Source: Harmothoe impar | Lineage: Eukaryota; Annelida; Polychaeta; Phyllodocida; Polynoidae | Direction of reading: 5' to 3' | Assembly: GCA_947462335.1 (NCBI GenBank) | Contig: OX381707.1 | Span: 83,786,610-83,850,609 of the forward strand | DNA length: 64,000 nucleotides | Shown: one piece after another, positions 42,161 to 55,125 of the stretch | How positions within the stretch are numbered: the first letter of the stretch is position 1 | How the letters are laid out: every line of letters starts with the position of its first letter | The notes under the pieces: generated by a model | Databases searched by the model: none | Told to the model about the DNA's origin: nothing | Seen by the model: only the letters and a program-made list of their open reading frames with translations | Position numbers and translations under genes: made by a program

Positions 42161-42713
42161 AAGCCTCCCATTAGCTAGTCCAAGTCATGTGACCAAAAGG
42201 GAGGCGTAGTCTGTCTATTGTCTATATTATGCAAATGAGGGAGGGGGTCAGGTCACGTGACCAAGGGGGTGTGGCCTATTTTCTAAATAAAGAGCGCTTC
42301 CGGTCACGTGACCAAGGGGTGTGGTCCTATTATGCAAATGAAAGAGTCACGTGATCCATGATTATGCAAATGAGGGAGTCACCTGACCAAATGGAAGCCA
42401 CTGATTGGCTGGTGATCAAAGGGGCGTAGTCTACTATGCAAATGAGGGGGTCACGTGATCAAGGGGGCGTGGTCTATTATGCAAATGAGGGGGTCACGTG
42501 GGGGTCACGTGACCAAATGGTGGCCCCTGATTGGCTGGTGATCAAGGGGGTGTGGCCTATTACGTAATTATGCAAATGAGGGGCGTGGCCTATTACGTAA
42601 TTATGCAAATGAGGGGGTCACGTGACCAAATGGAGGCCTCTGATTGGCTGCATGTCGATTGAGTAATAAACAGTACTTAACTATAGTCCCGTTCCGATAC
42701 ATACTATACTACT
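42160..42713 (-). repeat. Element 2 right TIR
   Basis: Inverted match of the left TIR with more units: seven atATGCAAATga octamers between 42225 and 42612, E-boxes and CTGATTGGCTgg boxes. It differs from the left TIR in unit number and order, so the arrays expand and contract. Confidence 0.88.
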
Positions 42714-42719
42714 CACCAT

Positions 42720-44768
42720 GGTCAAGACCGCTCTGACTGGCTTCGGATCTGGCAAAATAACTAGTTCTACACTCTAGAATATAGTTATTTGGAGTGCCGA
42801 TGACACCAGAAGAGACAATCACCAAAAAGTGTTGTCCTCCGCCAATAAGCTGGTGCTTTTTTTTTCAAACAATGAAGTCAGTGTGTCGGGTGATCCTCTA
42901 GATGACCAAGAAATGATAAATATCAACAATTGAGTTGAGGTTTTGGCATAGCTACTCCTTGAATGTTTCTTGTAAACACAAATTTAATTCAGGGTGTGAA
43001 AGGGGATGTCATAAGCTTTAATATGATACAACACATGGGGTGCTTTGACTCGAACTTATCAGCTTATGGGGAAAAGACATGGGAGAGAAGGGTCCACTTC
43101 ATAGAGATAAGGAGATAACTGCCTGTATGTATTGAGGACTGGACTATGATATTGATGTATTGATATTTCTTAAAACCCAACATTGTATCGAAAGAAAATT
43201 ACCTCAGCTTTACAACAGTTCAAATACTGCCATTAGAAGCTGAATTAATATTATGCTTATGTGTCTATCATCACAAAAACATTATGTAACACAAATATCA
43301 AAATCAACCCCAAACTAGCTCTTAACCCATCTTGTTTGGAGGCCCCTACTGAAAATACTCATAGTTCAACATCTAAAGCTCAAAGATGTCTAATGTTTCT
43401 TCATAGTATCAAATAAAGTTTAAATTGAATTCATGTCTGTCAGTCAGAGGTTTAGAGCCCCACCATCTGGCTGGGTGGTGGGGTGTCAGGTTACCCCGAC
43501 CAATCAAAGGACGGGAAATTTACGTGTGAGACTAGACTGGCGACTCCTGCATAGAGTGGCCCACTTTTATTAAAGCAGCAACTCGACCTCGTCAGACCTC
43601 CTCCAACTCTAGCATGAATTTAATATTTATAGGACCAGCATTTGTTTTTCTTTAAGGCAGAGCAAAATAGCATAGCATATAAGGCCTCTCTAAAGCATAA
43701 TGGATGGGCTAAAATACAGATATTCATCCATCTATGGCGGGAAGGAAAGCCATCTCTGCAGTGACCAATGCCAATATGACCTCTTGTGGTCGAAGATGGA
43801 ACTAAAATGGCTTAGTCTTGTGTGGCTAGTACACTTAGAGCAATCAGTACACACTTATGGTGGAGGTCTACATACAACAAATAAATAGGGAAGTATATAT
43901 AATGTATAATCTGCATGAATACACATGAAAAGCCTTATGGTTGTGGATGGGAATAGTGCTTTCATTATGCATATAAATAGAAGCACAGTGAGAGGTAGTT
44001 CACCTCAAGCCCAATAGGAGGCAGCATTGAGGAGGTCGTTATGTTATCTTGTTTACAGTTGGTTGACTCCTATTCTCACAGGAGGTATTTTGCCTATTTT
44101 CATATAGAAAGAAGCACCCATATTATTTGTAAATCAACCTGTCCACATATGAGTCTGTGAAGATTGCTGACATATCATAATCTAAAATTCGATGCTTGGA
44201 GCTCGAGTAGCTGCTTTAACATTGCTTTGCACGACGTGCTGAGTACACACCAGCTTACATTCCATGCCTCCTCACACTTCATGCTGACTTACACTTCACA
44301 CTTGCTTACACTTTACACCTGCTTAGAATTCACTGCACGAGCTTTTCTTTTTACATTGGTTTACAGTTTTTTTAAAGGAGTGGACGTTAGGAGATAATGG
44401 TGGACGGGAGAAAACACTGTATTTCAAAATGGGCAGGGGATCCTTTAAGAGCCGCACAGAGTGAAATGTGGTCCTCAAAGGTCTACTTAATGTTTTGTAG
44501 TAAATATGTATAAGAGATCAATGTCCTAACCTCTGCCCTAATCCAAACAGGTGACATAAGGAATATTCAACCCACACTCATTCAAAAGCTTATGATCCAT
44601 AAAACTCATGATTTTGGACAGCCCAGCAACCAGCTTCAGCTATAGGTCTCACAAGGTAGAATCACTGTTTCCCACCAGTGCGGAAAAGAGGGTGAATTAC
44701 AGAAGGGAACATTTGACCCCTTAGATTAAGAATTCTGTACAATTAGATGCAGTTTAATCAAAATCTTG
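42720..44768. other. Gene-free stretch after element 2
   Basis: Begins with the resumed target repeat (ggtcaagaccgctctgactg). The segment 42825-43330 has a diverged match at 50325-50740 (caccaaaaagtg / atcaaaaagtg, cctccgccaataagc, gtgtcgggtgatcctct, agataactgcctgtatgtat). No coding sequence seen. Confidence 0.5.
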
Positions 44769-44774
44769 TTTATT
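44769..44774 (-). terminator. AATAAA polyadenylation signal, secreted peptide gene B
   Basis: Minus-strand AATAAA in the same sequence setting as at 20208 (attaggtagatatgagcaga block 50-80 bp away). Confidence 0.6.
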
Positions 44775-44924
44775 GAGAAGTATCAAATATATTTAAAGCT
44801 TACTAAAACATATTGCTATTAGGTAGATATGAGCAGAGTAGATTTATACTTTAGCATCGCTACAGTATTGTAGTACCATCTTTTTTGTTTACTTCCACTT
44901 GTGTATTTGGGATTATCAACGGTA

Positions 44925-45090
44925 ACTCGCCGGTGCAGCATTGGTACACCAACCCTTTGTGTCTGTCGGAAGCTCACAAGGACTGTGCAATGCTTGAATG
45001 CAGCCCTGGTGAGTTACTGGCCAGTGCTGCATCATGATGACCAAAGGGCATGATGCATTAAGGCATGATGCCATCCTTAAAGAGTTAATC
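44925..45090. repeat. TGCATCATG / gagttactcgcc palindromic repeat unit
   Basis: gcagccctggtgagttactg / gccagtgctgca hairpin with aagggcatgatgcattaagg and catccttaaagagttaa tail. Confidence 0.7.
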
Positions 45091-45192
45091 AGTACATAAA
45101 CATGGCGAGGGATCCTGTGACCATGCTGATGTGAAACAATTAGGTACTCTTTTGGTTTGTCGCTGGGCTTAATCTGCTCATCACCGTCACCA

Positions 45193-46211
45193 ACTGAAAT
45201 ATGAAGACAAATGATTCATTAATATATATATTTGTTCTACTTCATAAAGTGATTAGCTGTTAAACATTTAAACAGTTAAAGCATCCCAAAATTATGTAGC
45301 TAAATGATGACAGTTGTCATCATGATGCACCAATGCAGCCCGGCGAGTAACTTGCTGCATCATGCCGACCCTTCGGGAATATTAACTCTGTAGGGTGATC
45401 ACAAGGCTTGAATACAGCACCAACGAGTTACTCACCAGGGCTGCATTCATGCATCATGACAACAAAGGGCATGATGCATTAAGGTATCATGCCATCCTTA
45501 AAGGGTTAACATTACCCCTGGGGAGGATTTCAGGGGGCGAAGGCGGAGGAATTCGGGGGTTGGGAGGGCGGAATTCCAGGGTTGGGGAGAGGTTATTGAA
45601 ATTAGCAGACACTGTAAAGATGATGTCTGGTCCGATTTTTTTCATATTTCAAATCCTGCTTAAAGGTGTTTCATATATTAGTACAATATCATATTTGGAG
45701 AATAGGGCCCAGTAAAATGTTATATTTATCTATGGGCAATAAGATCCCAATTAGAGGGTCTGACATGGCACAAGTGTAGTATTTTACAGTATATCAATGG
45801 GGGAATTATAGCGTGCAGCGCAAAATTAGTAAATTGAGCCATAATCCGATAATTAGTCAGATTTTAAACTGAATTATAGGGAAGAGATAAAATACAGTAG
45901 CCAGCACATGAAGTATGGCCATAGGGAACATTCTGATTCATTTTTAACAAAATTGCTTTTTGAACCCTAATCATCGGACCAACCATTTAACTCCGAGTTT
46001 ACCCCCGTTGGCCACCAGGTCCTGCAGGTCCGGCAGATCCTGTAGCTCCTAAAGCTCCGGGTTTTCTACTGTTGCCAGTAGCTGGAGGTTGTGGTGGTCC
46101 TGTAGCTCCTACAGCTCCAGGATTACCACCAGGTCCTGCATGGGCACTGATTGTAGGAATGGCAGCCGCCATCACAACTACTGCCAGCACAACTATCAAT
46201 GTCCAGCGCAT
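45193..46211 (-). CDS. Short secreted Gly/Pro/Ala-rich peptide, gene B (two exons)
   Basis: Coding exon 1 is 46003-46211, preceded by tttacag|aaaag as in gene A. It encodes the signal peptide MRWTLIVVLAVVVMAAAIP and a collagen-like mature region (GPGGNPGAVGATGPP, KPGALGATGSAGPAGPGGQRG). The donor is gg|gtaaac. The matching acceptor of gene A's second exon is present (ttcag before 45193), but with the phase seen here the frame ends almost at once (W then stop, about 71 residues), whereas one base less in the G-run would open a longer frame. A small frameshift between the paralogues or a different splice is likely. Function unknown. Confidence 0.55.
45310..45510. repeat. TGCATCATG / gagttactcgcc palindromic repeat units
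   Basis: Two units: catcatgatgcaccaatgca with cggcgagtaacttgctgca, and acgagttactcaccagggctgcattcatgca with an aaagggcatgatgcattaag tail. Confidence 0.7.
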
Positions 46212-47095
46212 CTTTTCTGTAAAGTTAAAACCAATAGTGATAATACTTAAATACATGTAGATGAAATTAATCCATACAAACTGAGGCCTAAGTCACAAAA
46301 TATAAAAACTGTGTTAGCCACATATTCAGGTAGTACACACAAAGATGTAAAGGCGTCAACATGACTCTTTTACCATAGTTAACTCTATTTATCTCTGGTA
46401 ACAGAATCATGATGACTCTGGTGGAGGGGTCACAGCTACACCAGTCATACTAAATAGTGTGGTTAAGGTATGTCATTGGAAAAGCTTTTACAGCTAACTT
46501 ACCTGTATTACAATTTATGTGATAATAACCTATACAATATATTCCAAGAAAATCAACTGTATAAAGCTTTGTCGCCATATTTGTGGGCGAGGGAAAAAAC
46601 CATAAGACTGGGCACTAATTGTTTGAGGTATAATGTCACTCAAGAAGAAGTGGTGGACAAGAAAACATGTCTTGTTATTGAACTCTTATTTGCAATAACC
46701 TCACCTAGTCACTTCTCTTAAGGCCTAACCGGACCTGTCCACCAAATTTATATATACACCTGTTGCCCCCCACTCTACCCTGACATAATACACATACCGC
46801 CTAACACGCCATTCATGTATTCAAGTATTGATTTTGACTCCCCCTCTTTTGATTGGTCAACTGCTGTTGACTCTTCAGAAAAGGAGAGTTAACCTCATTA
46901 AACTCTCCCCTATTGATGTCACGTGGGAGACAAACTGCGACTCTAGCTGTCAGAGTCATGAAGACTCATTTACTTTTCTCTGTGTAGGCATCAGGATTTT
47001 TACCTTTACTGCATAGGTGCCATCTAGATCTAAGCCTATGTACAGACCAGCAGGGGTGTAATACCAAGCCCTTTTCCAACTTCTGATAGCTATCA

Positions 47096-47400
47096 AACAG
47101 AGGGGGTTGGACGTGAGGGAGGGGTTTGGACGTGAGGGATGGGGTTGGATGTGGGAGGGGGTTGGACGTGAGGGAGGGGGTTGGACGTGGGGGAGGGGGT
47201 TGGATGGGAGGGAGGGACTTGTATGTGAGGAGATGGTAGTGGACGTGAGGAAATGGTAGTGGACGTGAGGAAATGGTAGTGGACGTGAGGAAATGGTAGT
47301 GGATGTGAGGGGAAGGTAGTGGACGTAAGGGGAAGGTAGTGGACATGAGGAAGTGGTAGTGGATGTGAGGAAGTGGTAGTGGACGTGAGGGAGGTTTGAG
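47096..47400 (+). repeat. Minisatellite (ggtagtggacgtgaggaaat / ggggttggacgtgagggag)n
   Basis: About 20 units of 12-24 bp in two sub-blocks, G-rich on the plus strand. The minus-strand open frame (Pro/Ser/Thr/His) is a repeat artefact. Confidence 0.9.
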
Positions 47401-49279
47401 TAAATCATTTCAATCCTTGTGCAGGTCGTTTCTCTCGGCATATCCTTGTGCAGGTCGCCTCTCTCGCTGTTTCCTCATGCGAATAAGGGCCGCTATTCAC
47501 ACGAGCTCCTCGTGCGGATATCATCAGCCGCAAATGGTCACTGATGATGTAAACGTTGGTGCTGGCAAATAAATTACTTATCTGTCTTTTGGAGATAACA
47601 ATCCTAGAGATGTTCTAGGTTATCAAAGCATAAGAGTAGAACTGAACAGATAAGGAATGTCTGTGAATGTCCAATGAAGGCCATGGAATACTCATCTCCT
47701 ATCAATGCATAATAATCTTTTCTCAGTAGCGTAATGGATCATGCTTTAAGGCAAAATGCTGGGTGGTTGGTCATATTATGGCCAACATAATGATGCCATG
47801 AGTTCTTACTTTGATGAATTCAGATAATACAGTTAGTTAAATTAGGGATGTGGCTAAATGTCTGTGTATGTGCTGCTCTTCTGAGCTGGTTAGACAATCA
47901 CAACCCAGTGTACTATGTTGGGCAGTACTCTGGAGCTTAGCATTGGCCCACTGTGACTACAGTCAGGTGTTGATAGTCCGACCAATGCTGTTGCAAGCAA
48001 AATTGGTCAGATCAAATCTGACAGACTATCACAGCATATTTCAATGCAAATGTAAAAGACTGTTACAGCCAGAACAGGTCCAATCCTGTGTATATCAGAC
48101 TATGAAAGGACGGACATCAAGACCTGACTGTATTCATATACAGCACACAATCCCCTTCTGCAGGCATGATTAAATACTGGGTAGGAATATTTCAGACTAC
48201 TTTAAATACATTACCAGTATGCTCAGGGAGCTATACAAGTCCCAAAGGTAAGGGAACTAGAAAATAATGGCTGTAGTAGTGGATATGCAAGTTTTAAAGA
48301 AACATCCCAAGATAAATTGTTACAATGGTTATGACATAGGGAATCATTGTATAAGGGGTATGATGCTCTAAGCCGGTCCTTATGCAATCAACACAGACTC
48401 ATGGTTGACTTGAACCATGTCATTGAATTAATGTTAAAAGCCAGATTTGTGGGTAGAATTCTAAGCTGAGCTCAAGGAAAGTGGAATTATTCAATGTGAC
48501 TAAAGGAGTTAAGATTATAAAGATTATTGTACCTAGACCAGTTACTTTCACAAAAATGTTGTCTTTCTGTCCTCCCTCCTGTAGAGGATGGCATGGTACC
48601 CAGACACCACTGCTTACTGAGGCCTATATGTGTTTTATCAGGGCAAGCTGTGCTTGCTCATATCTGGGTTTGTCCAGGGCTACCAGTGGGCCTAGCCCAC
48701 AAAGTAATGGGCTTAGCCCAGGACAAAAGTAGGGGGCGATCCAATAATCATGAGAGCCCACCAGAAACCCATATGGACCCAATTAAACAATGCTTACTGG
48801 GTTATTATTCTCCGTATTATACATTTTGAATACAAGATGGCTGCCACATACATTCTTTGCATGACAAAATGGTGTCAATTGCTCAGAAGATGGTGACAAT
48901 ATAATAATTAGAATTTACTATAGTAATTTTTCCAGTTTTCCGACAAAACAAGGCATATTTCATGGATAGTTCCATTAAAATTGTTAAATGGCTGCCATAT
49001 TTCTTTTTGGAAATGGCAGGGTTGTATTCCTTGACCTCATAAATGTACTTTTTGCATTTTTATTTGTGTTTCTAAGTTGATTAGAAGCCAAGATAGGCAC
49101 GTTTCTAGTTTCCGGGAGCTTTCTGGCGGCCATCTTGAATATCTCAAATTGCCCAAGGGTGAGAGCTCCACACCCACCCTGATAATTCTACCTAGACCCT
49201 ATACATCAATAATCAGCAGAGAAAAACACTATATCAGAGAAGTTGGGGTCAACCCCTACGGCTTCCAGACTATATGTAC

Positions 49280-49595
49280 CGTTTGCCGTCATGATGCATG
49301 AATACAGCTTGTAATCAAAAATGGTGATGAGAAACTTTCTCAGAAATGGCACGATGCAGCATGCGGCCCTTAATCATTTAAGGATGGCATGATGCTTTAA
49401 TGCATCATGCCCTTGGACATCATGATGCATGATTGCAGTTCTGGCTAGTAACTTGCCAGTGCTGCATTCAAGTATAATTCCAACCCAATTGGGTTGAGGC
49501 ACTCCCAATGCAGTACCGGCGAGTTACTAGGGCTGCATTGGTGCATCACAACGACATGTCATTGCTTAGAGACATCCGTCCTTAAAGAGTTAAAA
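49280..49595. repeat. TGCATCATG / gagttactcgcc palindromic repeat cluster
   Basis: Three units with atgatgcatgattgcagttc-type and ggcgagttactagggctgca-type hairpins and a ttaaagagttaa tail. Confidence 0.7.
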
Positions 49596-49614
49596 GGGCT
49601 GACATGTCAAACTA

Positions 49615-49767
49615 AGACTTACCAACTTTTTGCTTTGATGTAGACACAAAACCGGGCTGTGGTCAGAACTGGGTGCTGGGGTGTGTGGTGTGTTTGTGAT
49701 GTGGAGACCAACTGCTGTGTGAGCTGTCCTGTCGTCTTCTGTGTGATGGGCGTCACTACAGGAGATA
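49615..49767 (-). other. Probable upstream (5' UTR) exon of gene B
   Basis: Homologous to 24720-24870. Minus-strand donor gttg|gtaagt at the low end. Its upstream edge is interrupted by a small hairpin MITE inserted at TA (49768). Confidence 0.45.
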
Positions 49768-49769
49768 TA

Positions 49770-49877
49770 CCCAGTGGGCACAGAACATTGAATCAACATT
49801 GATAAACGGTTGTCAATGGTGATTCAATGGTGAATTAATGTTGATTCAACATTTGACTGAATTCTGTGCCCACTGGG
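49770..49877. mobile_element. 108 bp hairpin MITE cccagtgggcacagaa, TA target
   Basis: The ends cccagtgggcacagaa and the complement ttctgtgcccactggg enclose ttgattcaac-type inverted blocks. Flanked by TA on both sides (49768-49769, 49878-49879). Confidence 0.85.
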
Positions 49878-49963
49878 TAATGCTGTGACTTACCTCCATG
49901 GTACGTTTTTACCTGGCTCTCTCCAGCAGTCTGCATGGTTGCCAAGCCAAGCCAAGCCAGCTG

Positions 49964-50265
49964 TACCCTCGTTCCAAATCCTTCCGAAGGAAGGCTCTGG
50001 TAACTGCCAAATGTTGGGATTTTGCTGAGTCTGGGCAACCCCTGCTGGTAGCTTGGAACCAGCGAACAGGAACAGGAAACAGAACCAGAAAGGCTGATGG
50101 TAAATCTACCTAAAACTACCATCATACATTCTGGTTCCATTTCCTGTTCCTGTTTGCTGGTTCCAGCCTACCAGCAGGGGTTGCCCAGACCCAGCAAAAT
50201 CCAAAGTTCAAGGTCATTTGGCTGTCCCCAGAGCCTTTCTTCAGAAGGATATGGGAACGAGAGTA
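49964..50265. mobile_element. Long-hairpin MITE with 9 bp duplication
   Basis: The left arm (taccctcgttccaaatccttc, ggctctggtaac, gggcaacccctgctggtag, gaacaggaacaggaaac) is the complement of the right arm. Flanked by AGCCAGCTG on both sides, a 9 bp duplication as in Mutator-like elements. A relative lies at 53415-53660 and a fragment at 21900-21960. Confidence 0.75.
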
Positions 50266-50269
50266 AGCC

Positions 50270-52370
50270 AGCTGCAGAGTAGACTCCATCTATAAATCAT
50301 GACACGTTCAATGAGGTAGTATCAAAAAGTGCTTCTCCTCCGCCAGTAAGCTTGTGCTTTTTTTTTTTCAAACAATGACATCAGTGTGTCGTGTGATCCT
50401 CTGGATGACCAAAAAGTTGAATTTAGGTTTTGGCATAGCTACTCCTTGAACTTGAAATGACATTTATGATAAGCCCAGGGAGGCTTGCTGCATTGTGAGA
50501 GAGGTTCACCACAGAGAGATAAGAAGATAACTGCCTGTATGTATTGAGCACTGGACTATGTTATTGATGTATTGATATTCATTTAAACCAAATATTGTAT
50601 TGAAAGAAAATCACTTCAGCTTTACAGCAATGAACGAACTATTTGAATATGGCCATTAGAAGCTGAATTATTCATATGTGTCTATTATCACAAAAACATT
50701 GTGTAACTCAAAAATCAAAATCAACCCCAAATTAGGTTAATATCATTATATCACGTTTTTGAAAAAGATTCTCATCAAATAGAAATTTGTTAGTCTTTGT
50801 CTAATATCTTAAAATTATTCCTTAAATTCTTTCATATATAGCAGTGTTTAGAATCTACCTACCCCCCCTTCACATGTTGTGAAAAGATGGCCACTCCCTT
50901 GGAGTAAAACAAGAGGCTGCTTGAGTTTATAAAGTGTTTATTACATAAGATGATTTTCTAAACACAGTACACAACATTTATGAAGGATGTATTTGTCATA
51001 TAAAGTCAAAATATTATTTGACGTCTACAGTGGATGAAAGAGGTATACAGCAGATTCCTGCCTTTATGGCGAGGCCTCGATATTACATATTTCTATTCCA
51101 AGATCGTTGATCATTTATAATACATATTGGAATGCATATTAAAATCGGAACATCCATACATGTTACAGGAACCGGCCTCAATAGTACACATTCCATTAAT
51201 ATGATGTTATCATTGTTATGCGTTACTGCAATTCTAGACGACACATTCCAATCTATACCTGGTTAATGGTGAGTGGGTATATTCCAACCCAGTATCTGGT
51301 AAAACATGTGACAACCATATAACAGCTTAGAGACATATTTCAGTCCCTTTTTCAGTCGGGTGCGAGTTCCTCCCCCGAGCTACTCTCGCCCCCTGGGGGC
51401 TTAGGACTGACCTAATTGCTGCTTGGAGCGAGCACTACCACCCCACCTGGTGGACCTATCGGGTACCATGGGTCCCCAGCCATTCTTGCTTTGTTCTTCA
51501 CCCGAGAGGGTCGCTTCACTGGCTTGCTGGTGATTTTGAGACAATTTTTCTTTTTGACCGCTCAAGTGTTTATCATTATCATGTTAATAAATAGGCCGCA
51601 GGTAAACTCGGCTTTAGTCCACTACTTGCTCATCATTTATTGTAATACAGTATTGCTTATTCCCAATGTCAGTATCAATAGGCATTGTCCCTGCTGTATA
51701 AGGGGTCCTAGGGGTTAGGCCATGGGCGCAGCCATATTCGGGGGTTGGAAGTTCAAGCAGTTAGCACTAGGTGGAAACCTATAGACTCAGTACTGCCCTA
51801 TGATGTCATAAACCCCGGTAAGCTGCTCCACCTACTGGCCAAGGGACTGTTCTGAAGGTTCTTAACTTAGCACAAGCGGTGCTGCGATCGACGGCCAGGT
51901 GCCCTATAGCATTGTAACACTCCTGCCATGTTTCCACCATGAAAGTATTTAAGGTGGGTCGATCCTATTGAATCAAAATGTTCAGAATTTCACAATTTTA
52001 TTTTCTGTGGGTTCCCTAAATCATCTGACAACGGAAAATGAAAAGAAAATAGGGGGTCCCGAGCTACTTTTTGAAATATGGAATTTTGAAAAATAAAAGT
52101 ATCTTAATTATACATTAAAAAAATAATGTAAAAATTCCTATGATATTGTTCTCTATCAACCAATAATGACAGAATTCTGAAACGTCACACACTGTACTAT
52201 GGGATATCAACCTTCATTCTAAAAATATAACTGAACCGTGAATGTTCGTTGTGTTTATTAATATTCTATTTAAAAAAAGTAAAATAAGTTTAACGGCAAA
52301 AGCATTATTTTATTTTTATTTTTATGTTCAATAGCTAGTAAATTTCCAGGGGTGCATACATACATCCTTA
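50270..52370. other. Gene-free stretch with dispersed repeats
   Basis: Diverged match to 42825-43330 (50325-50740) and a block at 51700-51920 (ctaggggttaggccatgggc, catagactcagtactg, ggtgccctatag) shared with 60290-60850. A minus-strand frame near 51430-51560 is rich in Lys/Arg but could not be tied to a family. Confidence 0.45.
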
Positions 52371-52706
52371 GGGAGTGCTCATTTTTTAACAACAGGGGGG
52401 GGGGGTGGTGGATTTGGGGGGGGGGGGGTAAAAAATTGGACCCCTCTTGGGGGGGGGGGGTAAAAAATTTAGACCCCTCTTGGGGGGGGGGGGGGGGGTC
52501 AAAAAAATTCAACCTGTTTTGAGGGAAGAAGCCCGCGCATTACTATGCTACAAAGGGGCGCTAACGCTTGCGATTTTCGGCCTGCCGGGGGGGGGGGGTA
52601 AAAAATTTCGACCCCTCATGGGGGGGGGGGATGAAAAATTTTCGACCACTCTAGGGGGGGGTGAAATATCACCGCCCTCCCCTGTTGTTAAAAAATGAGC
52701 ACTCCC
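52371..52706. mobile_element. Harbinger-like MITE with internal poly-G units, copy 1
   Basis: Ends gggagtgctcattttttaac and the exact complement, flanked by TTA on both sides. The interior is a tandem series of G-runs followed by taaaaaatt(t)-gacccctc. Confidence 0.8.
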
Positions 52707-52710
52707 TTAA

Positions 52711-52990
52711 TGGGGGCCGTCCATAAATTAAGTCACACAAATATGGAACATTTTCAGCTCCCACCCACCTCCTTGTGACGCTTTTCCCCAACCTTCATCA
52801 TTATATGTCACACTCTGACTAAGACCCCCCCCTCCCCCGACACACACAATTTATGGACAGCCCCTTATGATAAGATGGTAGGTCGTATTAAAGCCCTAGC
52901 CTTCATCATTGTATGTCACACTCTGACTAAGAACACCCCCCCCCCCCCACCCTCTCCAGTGTGACACAATTCATAGACAGGCCTATGTGA
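52711..52990. repeat. ggggccgtccataaatta palindromic element and partial second copy
   Basis: Left end gggggccgtccataaatta and right end aatttatggacagcccctta, with gtcacactctgactaagac inside. A second right half follows at 52880-52990. Confidence 0.6.
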
Positions 52991-53109
52991 TAAGATGGTA
53001 GGCCGTATTTAAGTCTGGGTCACAAGTTTTATCACTGATAACACATATTTATCTGCCCTCAGAGTTTGACACCACAGGTACAGCTCTTCTTGACATAGAT
53101 CTGTATTGA

Positions 53110-53385
53110 TTTATGCTGATTAACCCTTTAAGGGCTGCAAAGTGCTTTAATACATCATACCCTTGTATATCATGAGGCTTGAATGTAGCCCTGGCATGGA
53201 GCTCAAACTTGCCAGGGCTACATGCATGTATCATGCCAACCCATTAGGCTGGATACACTCGGTAGGGTCAGCATGATACTTGAATGCATCACTTGTAAGT
53301 TACCCGCAAGGGCTGCATTGATGTATCAACCCAATAAAGAGACTACTTCATTAATGCGCCATGCGGCCCTTACAGGGTTAACACT
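53110..53385. repeat. TGCATCATG / palindromic repeat cluster
   Basis: Two diverged units, with ccctttaagggctgcaaagt and gcccttacagggttaa ends and (g)cttgaatg..gcaagggctgcatt hairpins. Confidence 0.6.
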
Positions 53386-53414
53386 GCTTGACACATAGAG
53401 CACAGTCACAGGCC

Positions 53415-53660
53415 TCATCTACTATGACCTTGAACTTGAACTTTTGCTGGGTTTGGGCAATCACTGTTGTAAGCTTGAAACCAGTGAACAGGAATAAGAA
53501 CAGGAACCAAAAAGTTTGATGGGAAAACTCCCGCCGCACATTCTGGTTCCTGTTTGCTGGTTCCATGCCACCAGTGTTAAATACCAGGACACAGCAAAGT
53601 TCAAGTTCAAGGTCATAGTGGTGGTTATGAGAGCCTCACTGTGGACGGATCTGGTAACGA
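53415..53660. mobile_element. Long-hairpin MITE, relative of 49964-50265
   Basis: Inverted blocks around tgaccttgaactt / aagttcaaggtca, gctgggtttgggcaa and ctggttcctgtttgctggttcc. More diverged, with unclear ends. Confidence 0.6.
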
Positions 53661-54831
53661 GAGTATACTAGTCACAATCTTTCTACCATAAGCTACAAGC
53701 TCCATGTACCACACACGAACAGAGCCCTTATTTCGGGATATACAACCTTTAACAAGTAGTATTCAGCCCAAAGGGGCTGTATGGTATAGCACAGGAGGCA
53801 CACATGGACATCTTAATCTAGGACCTCCTCTCTAGTGTCTCCTGTACCGGGCGCTATACGTCCAGTCTACACAGCCCGCTGTGAGGATCCCTGACAAGGT
53901 AGGTCTGAGCAAGGAGTGGTTATAACTTAAAAATGCCGTACAAACTGGTGCATTCAAATCTTTAAAGTAAAATGCGGGTGGGTGCACAAGAGCCACCTAG
54001 TGGCAAAGATAATTATTGCTCAATATTCAATTTTCCACTATATTCTAAAATGCCCAAAATACATATATATTTATGCAAACTGTTATACATTTTAACCGTG
54101 ACCCCTAATTAGTTTTCTTTTAAAGTGCTCCCATAGATCTCCTCTGAACACCTGCAAAGTCAAGTATACATACAAATCAGTAGCGGGAGATTATCCCGAT
54201 TCAAAGCAATTACTACCCTGTCTATTGGTAGAGATTATGTCGACATTTAGAGCCAGTAGAGTGATGGAGCAGTTAGACTACAGGGGATGTTCTTTTGAGA
54301 CTATGCAGTATATGCTTTTTGTCAAGGCACTGATGTCAGCATGGGCCGCAACTGACGCTATTTATAGCAGTCCTGTGACCCACTTATTAGTAGGATGAGG
54401 GTACGTCACTAGGTGTCATACACTGGCGACCTGTGCATGGTTCTCTGTAATATTTTGCTCCCCCAACATGCTGTGGCTATGGTGGTCAGTCCCGCAGCAA
54501 GGTTAGTGCAAGGCAGAGGGGGGACTTTTCTTAAAGAGGCTGTATTATTAGTTAAAAAATTATTTGCAATTTCTGGATACCAGGAAAATTCTTTATCATA
54601 CCTTATGATAATTATGTCACCTTTTAATGCATTTAAAAACATGTATTTTCATCAGAATGGGATGCTCAAAGGAGATAAGGGACTTCTAGTGACGCACCCT
54701 CATTCTAATACCCACTACCATTACTGTGCTTGGATATGTTCACGCCCTTGGATGTCAGTGAGTCCCAGTGTGAATAAAATACTAGTGTCTAGGGATGACT
54801 AAAGGTGGCACTACTGAGTTGAATTAATTAA
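53661..54831. other. Gene-free stretch
   Basis: No coding features recognised. A 129-codon frame (54413-54802) and its antisense show no family signature. Confidence 0.4.
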
Positions 54832-55125
54832 GGGAGTGCCAATATTTTAACAACAATAGAGGGGATGGTTGATCCGGGGAGGGGACCAATATTTTTTGAC
54901 CCCTCCTTTTGGTGGAGGGGGGGGGAGGGTTGGCAAAGAAATGCCACCCCTTTTAAGTGTTAAAGCTTGCACATTACTAGAGCTCAAAGTTGTCAGTCAT
55001 GATCAAATTTAATTCTTCTGGGGATGATAAAAATAATTTGAACCCCTCTTGTGGTGGACTAGAATTCAGCTCACGTGTAACAGACTCTATCAACCCCCCT
55101 CTGTTATTCAAAAATGACTACTCCC
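54832..55125. mobile_element. Harbinger-like MITE, copy 2
   Basis: Diverged relative of 52371-52706: gggagtgccaatattttaac at the left, tgactactccc at the right. Flanks TAA / TGA. Confidence 0.6.

Larger units (their letters stand above)
46212..49614. other. Putative long intron of gene B
   Basis: Mostly non-coding. It contains a minisatellite (47096-47400), a cgcgaaccc-poor AT-rich stretch and unit(s) of the catgatgca family at its right end. No other gene is supported. Confidence 0.45.

Noticed and set aside
46956..47441. 161-codon Pro/Ser/Thr/His minus-strand frame
   Set aside because: Lies on a G-rich minisatellite.
49590..49799. Coding exon for a His/Thr-rich peptide
   Set aside because: Its first codons come from an inserted MITE, and in-frame joining to the signal-peptide exon gives a stop; a 5' UTR exon is more likely.
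51430..51560. Minus-strand Lys/Arg-rich frame that might be the end of a retroelement polyprotein
   Set aside because: No RT, RNase H or integrase motif in the adjacent sequence; too short to assign.
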